64,000 nucleotides of DNA from Saccharicrinis sp963666825 (GTDB lineage Bacteria > Bacteroidota > Bacteroidia > Bacteroidales > Marinilabiliaceae): positions 372,001-436,000 of the forward strand of contig OY763044.2 of NCBI GenBank assembly GCA_963666825.2. The letters run 5' to 3'. The translations under genes were made by a program, and so were the position numbers. Numbering within the stretch: the stretch's first letter is position 1; every line of letters begins with the position of its first letter. The notes under the pieces were generated by a model. It searched no databases. It worked only from the letters and a program-made list of their open reading frames with translations, and had not been told where the DNA came from. Below are positions 42,613 to 51,468 of this stretch, piece by piece.

Positions 42613-44484
42613 ATGAAAAAAAGAAATTTACTTTCAAAGTTTATTTTGCCCCTTACGTTATGTAGTTTCTTAGGTATTTCAAGCCTGAATGCTCAAACTT
42701 TAACACATTCATACACATTTGAAGATGGAACTTATGGAGACGGTGTCGTAAATGATGTTGTCGGAGATGTAAATGGTGTTGTCTCAGGAGGTATATTCGA
42801 GAATGGTAGTTATGTAATGTTCAATGGAGATGAATTTATTGAGTTTGATGCTGCTGCTTTAGCCTTAAATACTTATGATGCTATTACAGTAGAAACGTAT
42901 GTTAAGAGAGGAAATAATGGCGATAATGAGTTTAATGCTGTGTGGTCTTTTAATGGATATAGGGCTAGTAATGATTTTTTATTGTCAATAGTGAGAGGTA
43001 GCAGTACTTGTCAAACAGAAGTTAATGGTGTAGGTGTTTCAGGTCCTGAACCTGCAAATGACGAAATACATCATTATGTATCTGTTCTTACAAAAGAATC
43101 GTTAAAATTATATATTGATGGAATTTTAGTAAACGAAAAATCAACATCAGATGATTTTATTTCTACATTGGGTGTTCATCCTGAATATGCTGCTACTGCC
43201 TACATCGGAAAAAGTACATGGCCGGATGCAAGTTTTAAAGGAACTCTTTACGAGTGGAATATTTACAATGGAGTATTAGATGAAGCAACTATTTATACTC
43301 ATGCTAAAGATTTTAGTGTTGTTTCTGATGATTCAAAATTAAAAAGCCTTTCTGCAACAAACGGATCATTATATCCATCGTTTAATCCATCTGTAACTCA
43401 ATATACTGCAGTTTTAGATCCTGGAACAACTTCAATTGATATTTCTGCTTTAGCCTTTGAAGAAGGTGCACTTGTTATGAAGGATGGCGGCATGGATTTA
43501 AGTAATATTGCTACTACAGACGGATCTGGAGATATTACTATTACAGTTATTGGATCAGGAGACAATCAAACTGATTATACAATTCATTATGTTGTGAATA
43601 CAGATCTTACATTAATGCATTCATATGATTTTAATGTAGATTATGATGTAAGTGATGGTACAGGATCTGTTGATGGAACTACCGGATTCTTAAATGTATT
43701 TGGTGGTGCTTGGCACGCAGATGGTGATCCTGCATCTAAAATTACTTTAGATGGAGCAGCCTTAGCATTAAATACTTATCCTTCTATTACATTCGAAGGG
43801 CATGTAACTTTAGGTGAAAATGCTGGTTATACTTTATTGTATTACTTTGGTGGTGACGGTAATAATAATACTACCTTATTACGTTTAACTGCTTCTTCGG
43901 ATGTGGAGTTAAGTAGAGCTCAAATGAGTGGTCAGGATGTTGGAGCTGGTGCATTTGTTGATTATGCTGAGCAAGAAGTAGGTACTGATCATCATTATGT
44001 AGTGGTACTTAGTTACGGATATATTAAATATTATTTGGATGGTGCTTTAGTTGGTGAAACAACAATTACAAACTCAGCTAACTTTATTTCAAGCATAGGT
44101 ACAGATGTTGCTTACTTAGGAATTGGTACCTGGGATGATCCTTTATTGATAGCTGATATTGATGAGTTTAACATTTATAGCGGAGAAATGGATGCTGCAA
44201 CTGTTGCAGAGAGATGTGCTGCATTTGGAATTACTCCTACAGGAGTTAAAAAGACTGTTGCAAAAATTTCAAAAGTATATCCAACTATATCAAGTGATGT
44301 TTTCAATGTAGAGTTTACAGAACAAGCAGGAACAGTAACTGTTTACGATTTAAGTGGAAATGTTGTAAAACAAATTAAACCAGAAGGTTTAGCTACAACA
44401 TTTACAGTTAACAAAGCTGGAATTTATATTGTTCAGGTTGCAAGTGGTAATGTAATTAACACATATAAAGTAGTTAAAAAATAA
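42613..44484 (+). CDS. Secreted LamG/cadherin-like protein with T9SS type A sorting domain
   Basis: 623 residues. Signal peptide to about SSLNAQ. Two concanavalin/LamG-like domains (about 28-235 and 335-545; both have ALNTYxxIT(V/F)E and HHYV ... YIDGI/YYLDGA strands) flank one cadherin-like domain (about 243-330, SATNGSLYPSFNPSVTQYTA). The C-terminus (about 550-623; VYPTISSDVFNVEF ... VYDLSGNV ... AGIYIVQVASG) is a T9SS sorting domain. LamG domains usually bind glycans or proteins; no catalytic residues are evident. It has its own predicted ECF promoter, so it belongs to the mannan response, perhaps as a surface glycan-capture protein. Confidence 0.85.
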   Translation: MKKRNLLSKFILPLTLCSFLGISSLNAQTLTHSYTFEDGTYGDGVVNDVVGDVNGVVSGGIFENGSYVMFNGDEFIEFDAAALALNTYDAITVETYVKRGNNGDNEFNAVWSFNGYRASNDFLLSIVRGSSTCQTEVNGVGVSGPEPANDEIHHYVSVLTKESLKLYIDGILVNEKSTSDDFISTLGVHPEYAATAYIGKSTWPDASFKGTLYEWNIYNGVLDEATIYTHAKDFSVVSDDSKLKSLSATNGSLYPSFNPSVTQYTAVLDPGTTSIDISALAFEEGALVMKDGGMDLSNIATTDGSGDITITVIGSGDNQTDYTIHYVVNTDLTLMHSYDFNVDYDVSDGTGSVDGTTGFLNVFGGAWHADGDPASKITLDGAALALNTYPSITFEGHVTLGENAGYTLLYYFGGDGNNNTTLLRLTASSDVELSRAQMSGQDVGAGAFVDYAEQEVGTDHHYVVVLSYGYIKYYLDGALVGETTITNSANFISSIGTDVAYLGIGTWDDPLLIADIDEFNIYSGEMDAATVAERCAAFGITPTGVKKTVAKISKVYPTISSDVFNVEFTEQAGTVTVYDLSGNVVKQIKPEGLATTFTVNKAGIYIVQVASGNVINTYKVVKK

Positions 44485-44505
44485 GTTTATTATTGTTTTG
44501 TTGTT

Positions 44506-44532
44506 AGAGGCCTCACTAGAGGCCTCTTTTTT
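44506..44532 (+). terminator. Terminator after the LamG gene
   Basis: AGAGGCCT / AGGCCTCT stem with CACTAG loop, then TTTTTT. Confidence 0.9.
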
Positions 44533-44572
44533 ATGTATTAAATCAAACAAGATTTACATTTAAAAATAAGAA

Positions 44573-44601
44573 TGAGTGTATTTGTATATGAATTTGTATT
44601 A
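44573..44601 (+). promoter_or_regulatory. Predicted ECF sigma promoter P5 (upstream of GH125-GH38)
   Basis: TGAGTG at 44573-44578, 15 bp, TTGTATTA at 44594-44601. It ends 61 bp before the GH125 start. It differs from the other sites only in the last base of the -35 box. Confidence 0.7.
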
Positions 44602-44662
44602 TTAATAACAGAATGATATACAAATAATGATTCTTTAAATAACCTGAAAAACTAATTAAGAG

Positions 44663-46096
44663 ATGACAACCAGAAGAGATTTTTTAAAAAAAGGAGGACT
44701 TGCTGTTGCTGGATTAGCACTTGCTGGATCGGCAAAAGCAATTTTAACAAATCCTATATCTTATGTTACAAACAGGCCGGCAGTAAGTCAAAGACATTTT
44801 GTGTCAAAAGCTGTGGAGGAAACAATTAAGAGTATTAAAAAAGAGATTCTGGATGATAAACTTGCCTGGATGTTTGAGAACTGTTTTCCGAATACACTCG
44901 ATACTACCGTTGAGTATTCTATTAAAAACGGAAAGCCGGATACTTTTGTAATTACAGGAGATATTCATGCAATGTGGTTACGTGATTCTACAGCTCAGGT
45001 ATGGCCTTATCTTCCTTTGGCTAAGAAGGATAAAGACCTTCAGTCGTTATTAGCAGGTGTGGTAAATCGTCAGACTCAGTGTGTATTGCTTGATCCTTAT
45101 GCCAATGCTTTTAATAAAGATATTCATGAAGAGGGCGAGTGGATGACTGATAAAACAGATATGAAAGCCGGTATTCATGAGCGAAAATGGGAGATTGATT
45201 CGCTTTGTTATACCGTTAGATTAGCATATCATTACTGGAAAACCACTGGAGATAAATCTATTTTTGATAATGATTGGCAAAAAGCTGCAGGACTAATAGT
45301 AAAAACATTCAAAGAGCAGCAGCGTAAAGATGGACTCGGTCCCTATGTATTCGAAAGAAATACCACACGACAATTGGATACATTGTCAAATAATGGTTTG
45401 GGACGACCGCTGAAACCGGTTGGTTTAATAAACTCTTCATTCCGTCCCTCAGATGATGCCTCTACTTACGGTTTTTTAATTCCTTCAAATCTGTTTGCTG
45501 TTACTTCATTACGTCAACTTGCTGAAATTGGAGAAAAGGTATTACATGATAACGATTTTGTTAACCGATGTGTTTCGATGGCTGATGAGGTTGAAGATGC
45601 AGTTCAAAAATATGCCGTTGTTGAGCACCATAAGTATGGAAAAGTATATGCCTTTGAAGTGGACGGATATGGTAATGCCACCTTTATGGATGATGCTAAT
45701 GTACCCAGCCTGTTAGCTCTGCCTTATTTAGGTTGTGTAAAAAAGGATGATCCTATTTATAAAAACACGCGTCAATTGGTTTGGAGTGAAGACAATCCTT
45801 ATTTCTTTAAAGGAAAAGCAGCCGAAGGAATTGGAGGACCACATGTTGGATATGATATGGTTTGGCCAATGAGTATTATAATGAAGGCAATGACAAGTAA
45901 TAGCGATAGCGAGATTAAAGCTTGTATTAAAACACTACGAAATACAGATGCTGATACCGGTTTTATGCATGAAACATTTCATAAGGATGATCCAGCTAAG
46001 TTTTCAAGATCATGGTTTGCCTGGGCAAATACCTTATTCGGAGAATTGATTATGAAGATAGTAAATGAAGGTAAAGCACAACTAACAAAAGTGTAA
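44663..46096 (+). CDS. GH125 exo-alpha-1,6-mannosidase with Tat-type signal
   Basis: 477 residues. The N-terminus MTTRRDFLKKGGLAVAGLAL is a twin-arginine signal, so it is exported folded to the periplasm. Family motifs: ITGDIHAMWLRDSTAQVWPY, VGLINSSFRPSDDAS, GGPHVGYDMVWPMSIIMKAM and a C-terminal TGFMHETFHKDDPAKFSRSW, all characteristic of GH125 (alpha/alpha)6 enzymes, which remove non-reducing-end alpha-1,6-linked mannose by inversion. First gene after predicted ECF promoter P5, and 18 bp ahead of GH38. Together with GH76 it would dismantle an alpha-1,6-mannan backbone. Confidence 0.95.
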   Translation: MTTRRDFLKKGGLAVAGLALAGSAKAILTNPISYVTNRPAVSQRHFVSKAVEETIKSIKKEILDDKLAWMFENCFPNTLDTTVEYSIKNGKPDTFVITGDIHAMWLRDSTAQVWPYLPLAKKDKDLQSLLAGVVNRQTQCVLLDPYANAFNKDIHEEGEWMTDKTDMKAGIHERKWEIDSLCYTVRLAYHYWKTTGDKSIFDNDWQKAAGLIVKTFKEQQRKDGLGPYVFERNTTRQLDTLSNNGLGRPLKPVGLINSSFRPSDDASTYGFLIPSNLFAVTSLRQLAEIGEKVLHDNDFVNRCVSMADEVEDAVQKYAVVEHHKYGKVYAFEVDGYGNATFMDDANVPSLLALPYLGCVKKDDPIYKNTRQLVWSEDNPYFFKGKAAEGIGGPHVGYDMVWPMSIIMKAMTSNSDSEIKACIKTLRNTDADTGFMHETFHKDDPAKFSRSWFAWANTLFGELIMKIVNEGKAQLTKV

Positions 46097-46114
46097 TAGG
46101 AAAAGTATTTTACT

Positions 46115-49100
46115 ATGAAAAAAATTAAACTGTTATTTATAGCAGGGATTTTTAGTCCATCACTATTGTTGGCTCAAACTCCCTCTGCTAATGAAAGTTA
46201 TAATATAAATAAAGATAAAGTATTATATACCGTTGGATACAGTCATTTAGATACAGAATGGAACTGGGATTATAGAACAACCATTGATGAATGTATCAAG
46301 AATGTAATGACTGAAAATTTTTATCTGTTGGATAAATATCCTGAGTATGTCTTTAATTTTACCGGCTCCAGACGTTATCAGATGATGAAAGAATATTATC
46401 CTGAGATGTTTGGTCAGGTTAATGAATATATTTCAAAAGGTCGTTGGTTTGTATCCGGATCTTCAGTTGACGAAGGCGAAGTAAATATATCATCTTCAGA
46501 GTCCTTGATTCGTCAGGTGTTGTATGGAAATCAGTATTTTAAGAAAGAATTTGGAGTTGAGAGTGTGGATTACATGTTGCCTGACTGTTTTGGTTTTTTA
46601 GCAAACTTACCTAGTATATGGAATCATTGCGGACTATTGGGTTTCTCTACTCAAAAATTAACATGGCATTCGGCCGCCGGTGTACCTTTTAATGTAGGTA
46701 TTTGGAATGGACCGGATGGAAAAGGAATTATCGCAGCTTTAAATGCAACATCATATACAAGTCGTGTTGAGCCTCGTTTGGATAAAAGTGATTATTGGAA
46801 CAATCGAATTGATGAAAATCAAAAGAATTATGGTTTTCAATTTGATTATAAGTATTATGGAGTAGGAGATATGGGAGGGGCTCCGCGTGAAAGTGATGTG
46901 AAGAATGCGATAGAAAGCTTAAATAATTCTGACGGAGATATTCAGGTGAAGTTGACTTCTTCAGATCAGATGTATAAGGATATAACTCCTGAAATAAAAT
47001 CAAAATTACCAATTTATTCAGGAGATCTGTTGTTAATAGAGCATAGTGCAGGTTCTTTAACTTCTCAGGCATACATGAAGCGAATGAACCGTAAAAATGA
47101 ATTGCTGGCGAAATCTGCTGAGCAATTAGCTGTTGCAGCAAACTGGATAAATGGTACATCTTACCCTGAGGATAAAGTTAATAAGTCGTGGGATTTGGTA
47201 TTAGGATCTCAGTTTCATGATATCCTGCCGGGGACAAGTATTCCTAAAGCTTATGAATATGCCTGGAATGATGAGTTTATTGCTGCTAATGGATTTTCAG
47301 AGGTGTTAAAGCACAGCGTAAACAATATTGTTGGTAAAATGAATACCCAAACAAAAGGTAAAGCTGTTGTTGTTTATAATCCGGTAGCTTATGAGCGAGA
47401 GGATATTGTAACCGCAGAACTTACTTTTGATGATATACCCAAGGAAATAGAAGTTTATGATGCCAATCGTAAGCTTTTAAAATCTCAAATAATAGGTAGA
47501 GAAGGTAATAAAGTGAAGTTCATCTTTGTTGCCAAAGTGCCTTCATTGAGTTTAAATGTATTTGATGTTCAATCCACAAAGGCTTCTTTAATTGAGGATG
47601 GTAAGCTCAAAATTACATCTCGTTCTCTTGAAAATGAGTATTATAAGGTTCTTTTTGCAGATAATGGTGATATGTTAAGTATTACAGATAAAACCAATAA
47701 TAAAGAATTATTGTCTGAACCTGCAAAATTAGAGTTTCAACATGAGTCTCCTCAGGAATGGCCGGCGTGGAATATGGATTGGGAAGATCGTAAGAATCCT
47801 CCGGTAGATTTCATGGATAAGAATTGTAAAATTAGCATTTTGGAAAATGGTCCAGTAAGGGTTTCATTAAAAATTACGCGTGCAGGACAAAATTCTGAGA
47901 TTACGCAGATTGTTAGTCTTTGCAGTGGAGAAAGTGGAAAGCGTATAGAGGTTGAAAATGATGTAAATTGGCAAAGTCAGGGAGTTAGTTTAAAGGCTGC
48001 TTTCCCTTTAAACGTAACTAATGAAAATGCAACTTATAATTTGGGTGTTGGAACATTAGAACGAGGAAATAACAAAAGTAATCAGTTCGAGGTTCCTGCT
48101 AAACAGTGGTTTGATTTAACTGATGAATCAGGCAAATATGGGGTAACTATTTTAGAAGATTGTAAGTATGGTTCTGATAAACCTGCAGATAATAAATTAA
48201 GGTTAACTCTGATGTATACCCCGGAAACACACAATTGGTACAGAGTTCAGAATTCTCAGGATTGGGGACGTCATCAATTCAGATATGGTATTTATGGACA
48301 TGCAAAGAGCTGGAAAGAAGCAAATTCTGCTATCCAGGGCGAATTCTTCAATCAACCATTAATGGCATTTGAAGCATCAAAACATAAGGGCTCTATGGGA
48401 AAATCATTTTCAATGATGTCAGTTAATTCTCCTTCTGTTGGAGTTATGGCAATAAAGAAAATGGAAGATTCAGATTATTATCTGGTTCGAGTAAAAGAAG
48501 TATTAGGAGCGGATCATAAGCTAACTTCAATGAGTTTTGCTTCTGAAATTGAAGATGCATTTGAGGTAAACGGACAGGAAAAAAAGATAGGAGATGTTCG
48601 TTTTAGTCAAAAGGAATTGTCTTTTGATTTAGGACATTATACAATCAAAAGTTTCGCAGTTAAGTTAAAGTCAAAAGAGGTTGAGGAAAAAGTACTCCAA
48701 AAATCTATTGATTTGCCATTTAACCAGGATGTTATGTCATTTGATCAAAACCGCCATGATGGAGATATGACATGGGGATGGTCTTTTCCTTCTGAACTTT
48801 TGCCTGATACTGTTATTAGCGAAGATATTCAGTTTAAAATGGGAAGCACGGATGATGAAAATCTGAATGCTTTAGCATGCAGGGCACAGGAAATTCCATT
48901 ACCTGAAGGATATAATAAAGTTTACTTGTTAGCAGCTGCCGATGATGTAATACAAACAGTATTTAAGGTTGGAAATCAGGAAAATAATATAACCATTCAA
49001 AACTGGACCGGATATATTGGTCAGCATTATAACCGAAGATTTGCTCAGGATGGCATTACTGTTACTGGTATATCTGATGCATATGTAAAAACGGATAATA

Positions 49101-49345
49101 TTGCCTGGTTTGCTTCTCATTGTCATCAAGGGTATCCATCAAAAAATCAATCATACCAGTACTGTTATTTATATAAATATGAATTAGCAATACCTAAAGG
49201 AGCAAAGTCTTTAATTCTTCCTGATAATTCAAGAATTAAAATTATGGCAATAACAGCAACAAAAGGTGAAAATGAAAATGCAATACCATTACAACCTTTA
49301 TATGATAGTTTTAATAAAGATGCTGAATATGTATTTAAAAATTGA
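46115..49345 (+). CDS. GH38 alpha-mannosidase
   Basis: 1076 residues with a signal peptide (cleavage near LLLAQ). The N-terminal zinc-binding catalytic domain starts GYSHLDTEWNW (His44, Asp46 ligands), has the nucleophile in MLPDCFGFLANLPSIW (Asp157) and a middle three-helix region with EHSAGSLTSQAYMKRMNR and GSQFHDILPGTSI (further zinc His). Long C-terminal beta domains follow to the end. GH38 enzymes retain configuration and remove alpha-1,2/1,3/1,6-mannose. It is co-transcribed with GH125, probably trimming side branches in the periplasm; the exact linkage is not readable. The C-terminal extension past about 880 lacks a recognised family. Confidence 0.95.
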   Translation: MKKIKLLFIAGIFSPSLLLAQTPSANESYNINKDKVLYTVGYSHLDTEWNWDYRTTIDECIKNVMTENFYLLDKYPEYVFNFTGSRRYQMMKEYYPEMFGQVNEYISKGRWFVSGSSVDEGEVNISSSESLIRQVLYGNQYFKKEFGVESVDYMLPDCFGFLANLPSIWNHCGLLGFSTQKLTWHSAAGVPFNVGIWNGPDGKGIIAALNATSYTSRVEPRLDKSDYWNNRIDENQKNYGFQFDYKYYGVGDMGGAPRESDVKNAIESLNNSDGDIQVKLTSSDQMYKDITPEIKSKLPIYSGDLLLIEHSAGSLTSQAYMKRMNRKNELLAKSAEQLAVAANWINGTSYPEDKVNKSWDLVLGSQFHDILPGTSIPKAYEYAWNDEFIAANGFSEVLKHSVNNIVGKMNTQTKGKAVVVYNPVAYEREDIVTAELTFDDIPKEIEVYDANRKLLKSQIIGREGNKVKFIFVAKVPSLSLNVFDVQSTKASLIEDGKLKITSRSLENEYYKVLFADNGDMLSITDKTNNKELLSEPAKLEFQHESPQEWPAWNMDWEDRKNPPVDFMDKNCKISILENGPVRVSLKITRAGQNSEITQIVSLCSGESGKRIEVENDVNWQSQGVSLKAAFPLNVTNENATYNLGVGTLERGNNKSNQFEVPAKQWFDLTDESGKYGVTILEDCKYGSDKPADNKLRLTLMYTPETHNWYRVQNSQDWGRHQFRYGIYGHAKSWKEANSAIQGEFFNQPLMAFEASKHKGSMGKSFSMMSVNSPSVGVMAIKKMEDSDYYLVRVKEVLGADHKLTSMSFASEIEDAFEVNGQEKKIGDVRFSQKELSFDLGHYTIKSFAVKLKSKEVEEKVLQKSIDLPFNQDVMSFDQNRHDGDMTWGWSFPSELLPDTVISEDIQFKMGSTDDENLNALACRAQEIPLPEGYNKVYLLAAADDVIQTVFKVGNQENNITIQNWTGYIGQHYNRRFAQDGITVTGISDAYVKTDNIAWFASHCHQGYPSKNQSYQYCYLYKYELAIPKGAKSLILPDNSRIKIMAITATKGENENAIPLQPLYDSFNKDAEYVFKN

Positions 49346-49400
49346 GTGTGTTAGTTTTTCATAGATAGATTAAGTTAAGAAGGACAGATTGTTAATTTGA

Positions 49401-49433
49401 AAGCTACTCAGAAATTTCTGAGTGGCTTTTTTT
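49401..49433 (+). terminator. Terminator after GH38
   Basis: AAGCTACTCAGAAA / TTTCTGAGTGGCTT stem (almost no loop, one G-T pair) followed by TTTTT. Confidence 0.9.
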
Positions 49434-49699
49434 ATGCTGCATACCAAATAATACGTTAGTCTTCAGATTATACCATTCATTAGTTTTTTACGACAGTTAA
49501 TAGTCTTGAAAACAGGTGCATATAACTTGATTATTCGTCGGTTTTAATAGCGTTTTACTCAAATAGTAAACAATTTATATAAAGTATTTTCTAAAGTTAT
49601 TTTCTGCGAATAAGGGTTGTTAATATGCAGTAATACTGAGGCATAGGTCTGTTTTGCAATTTTAGATCAACTTTTATGTTTTAAAAATAAAATTTTCAG

Positions 49700-49728
49700 T
49701 GAGTAGTATCAAAAGTCTTGTTGTATTA
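49700..49728 (+). promoter_or_regulatory. Predicted ECF sigma promoter P3 (upstream of IPT lipoprotein-SusC-SusD)
   Basis: TGAGTA at 49700-49705, 15 bp, TTGTATTA at 49721-49728; preceded by AAATTTTCAG. The first start codon downstream is at 50021. Confidence 0.7.
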
Positions 49729-50020
49729 CTACAAGAAACGGACTCTTCATTATATGTTTTTTAATAATCCGATGCCGATTTGGTGTTCGACTCGACATGG
49801 AATAATGCTTAAATATAAAATGAAGCAGTTCATAAAATTCAAATAGTCTATTAACAAAAACAAAGAAATATGATGGAAATATTGAGAGGATTTTGGTGAT
49901 GTAGAATCTGAGTAAATGCAACGATCATTAGTGTAATTAATGATTTAAGATGATGATTTTAGAACATTGTAAATCGCAATTTTTCAAAAAAAAGTTAATC
50001 TAAATTTTAAAGTTTTAAGA

Positions 50021-51445
50021 ATGAAAAATCTATTAACTCAAAGCCATAAAGTTGTTTGTTGGATAACGGTGGCCTTAACATTTTGCTTTGTCAGTTGTAA
50101 GGATGATGCAATTGATAAACCAGAAAAACCATATGATCCAACCCAATCTGTGGCAGTCACTGATTTTATGCCAAAATCAGGAGGAGCAAATGAGCAAATG
50201 ATAATTTACGGAAGTAATTTCGGTAATGATGCATCTATTGTTCATGTTTATATTGGAGGTCAGGAAGCTGTAGTAATTGGTGTAAAGAATGAAGTTTTAT
50301 ATTGTTTAATCCCACGACAAGCTGATGAAGGAACTGTTGAAGTGCAAGTAGGGGAGGGCGATAATACCTCTGCAATTGCAACAATTGATCTAAAATTAGA
50401 TTATATCAAAAGAACTCTTGTTTCTACACTTTGTGGAGAGGTGGATGAAGAAGGCGAATATGAAACCAAAGACGGTACTTTTGATGACTGTGGAGGTTTC
50501 TTTAATCCAAGTTGGTTTTCATTTGATCCTCAAAGTCCTAATTTACTTTACATGGTTCAGGATGGTGTTGAAGGTGGAGATGTACGTTTGCTTGACATGG
50601 AGGCAGAAACTGTTACAACACCTATTACCAGAGCAATGGGTAACTGGGGTAGGATGAGAAGTATTAACTGGACTCTTGATGGTGAATACATGATCATCTC
50701 AAATGATCAGGGAAATGAAGATGGTATTAGTACATCCATTCTTTCAAGAGCTAATTATTTTCAGGATCCACAAATCTTAACTTCTTATAAACAATGTAAT
50801 GGAGCAGCCATTCATCCTGTAAATGGTGAATTGTATTTTAATAGTTATGAAAAAGGACAATTCTTCCGTTTTGATTTAGATGAGTATTTCGACAGAGGAT
50901 TAGGAGTTAAAGCTTATGAGGAGCTATTTAAGATACAAGATAACTCATGGGAATTTAATGTTCGTATTCATCCTAGTGGAAATTATGCTTATATCGTTGT
51001 TATTAACCAACACTATATCTTAAGAACCAATTATAACTGGGATACTAAAAAGTTCACTTCACCATTCGTGGTTTGTGGAGAAGCCAGAAGTGCTGATTGG
51101 GTAGACGGAGCAGGAACCAGTGCCCGTTTAAACAATCCTTATCAGGGTGTTTTTGTAAAAAATGAAGATTACGTGGCACAAGGAAAAGAAGATGTATATG
51201 ATTTCTACTTTACAGAAAGAGGTAATCATGATATCCGAATTCTGACACCGGAAGGTAAAGTAACTACTTATGCCGGAAGGGGAAGTGAAAATGTAAACTC
51301 TTTTGCATATGGATATATTGATGGAGGGTTAAGAGATGAAGCTCGTTTTAATGGACCAGAAGCATTAGCCTATGATGAGGAGAATAAGATATTTTATATT
51401 GGCGATTGCAAGAATCATGTAATTCGTACAATAATAGTTGATTAA
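50021..51445 (+). CDS. IPT/TIG plus NHL-type beta-propeller surface lipoprotein
   Basis: 474 residues. Lipobox FVSC (Cys26). An IPT/TIG Ig-like domain (about 43-128; VTDFMPKSGGANEQMIIYGSNFG) is followed by a six-bladed NHL-like propeller (about 135-474). Its last blades have the classic form: TPEGKVTTYAGRG, GGLRDEARFNGPEALAYDEE, YIGDCKNHVIRTI. Such proteins sit beside SusC/SusD in several Bacteroidota loci and are taken to be surface glycan-binding proteins. Encoded 23 bp before SusC and first in the operon driven by P3. Confidence 0.88.
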   Translation: MKNLLTQSHKVVCWITVALTFCFVSCKDDAIDKPEKPYDPTQSVAVTDFMPKSGGANEQMIIYGSNFGNDASIVHVYIGGQEAVVIGVKNEVLYCLIPRQADEGTVEVQVGEGDNTSAIATIDLKLDYIKRTLVSTLCGEVDEEGEYETKDGTFDDCGGFFNPSWFSFDPQSPNLLYMVQDGVEGGDVRLLDMEAETVTTPITRAMGNWGRMRSINWTLDGEYMIISNDQGNEDGISTSILSRANYFQDPQILTSYKQCNGAAIHPVNGELYFNSYEKGQFFRFDLDEYFDRGLGVKAYEELFKIQDNSWEFNVRIHPSGNYAYIVVINQHYILRTNYNWDTKKFTSPFVVCGEARSADWVDGAGTSARLNNPYQGVFVKNEDYVAQGKEDVYDFYFTERGNHDIRILTPEGKVTTYAGRGSENVNSFAYGYIDGGLRDEARFNGPEALAYDEENKIFYIGDCKNHVIRTIIVD

Positions 51446-51468
51446 TTAATACCCTAAACACGAAATAC

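Larger units (their letters stand above)
49346..50020. other. 675-bp regulatory interval before the second Sus operon
   Basis: Holds a strong terminator (49401-49433), predicted ECF promoter P3 (49700-49728) and then about 290 bp of AT-rich sequence without a supported gene, presumably a long leader. Nothing else recognised. Confidence 0.6.
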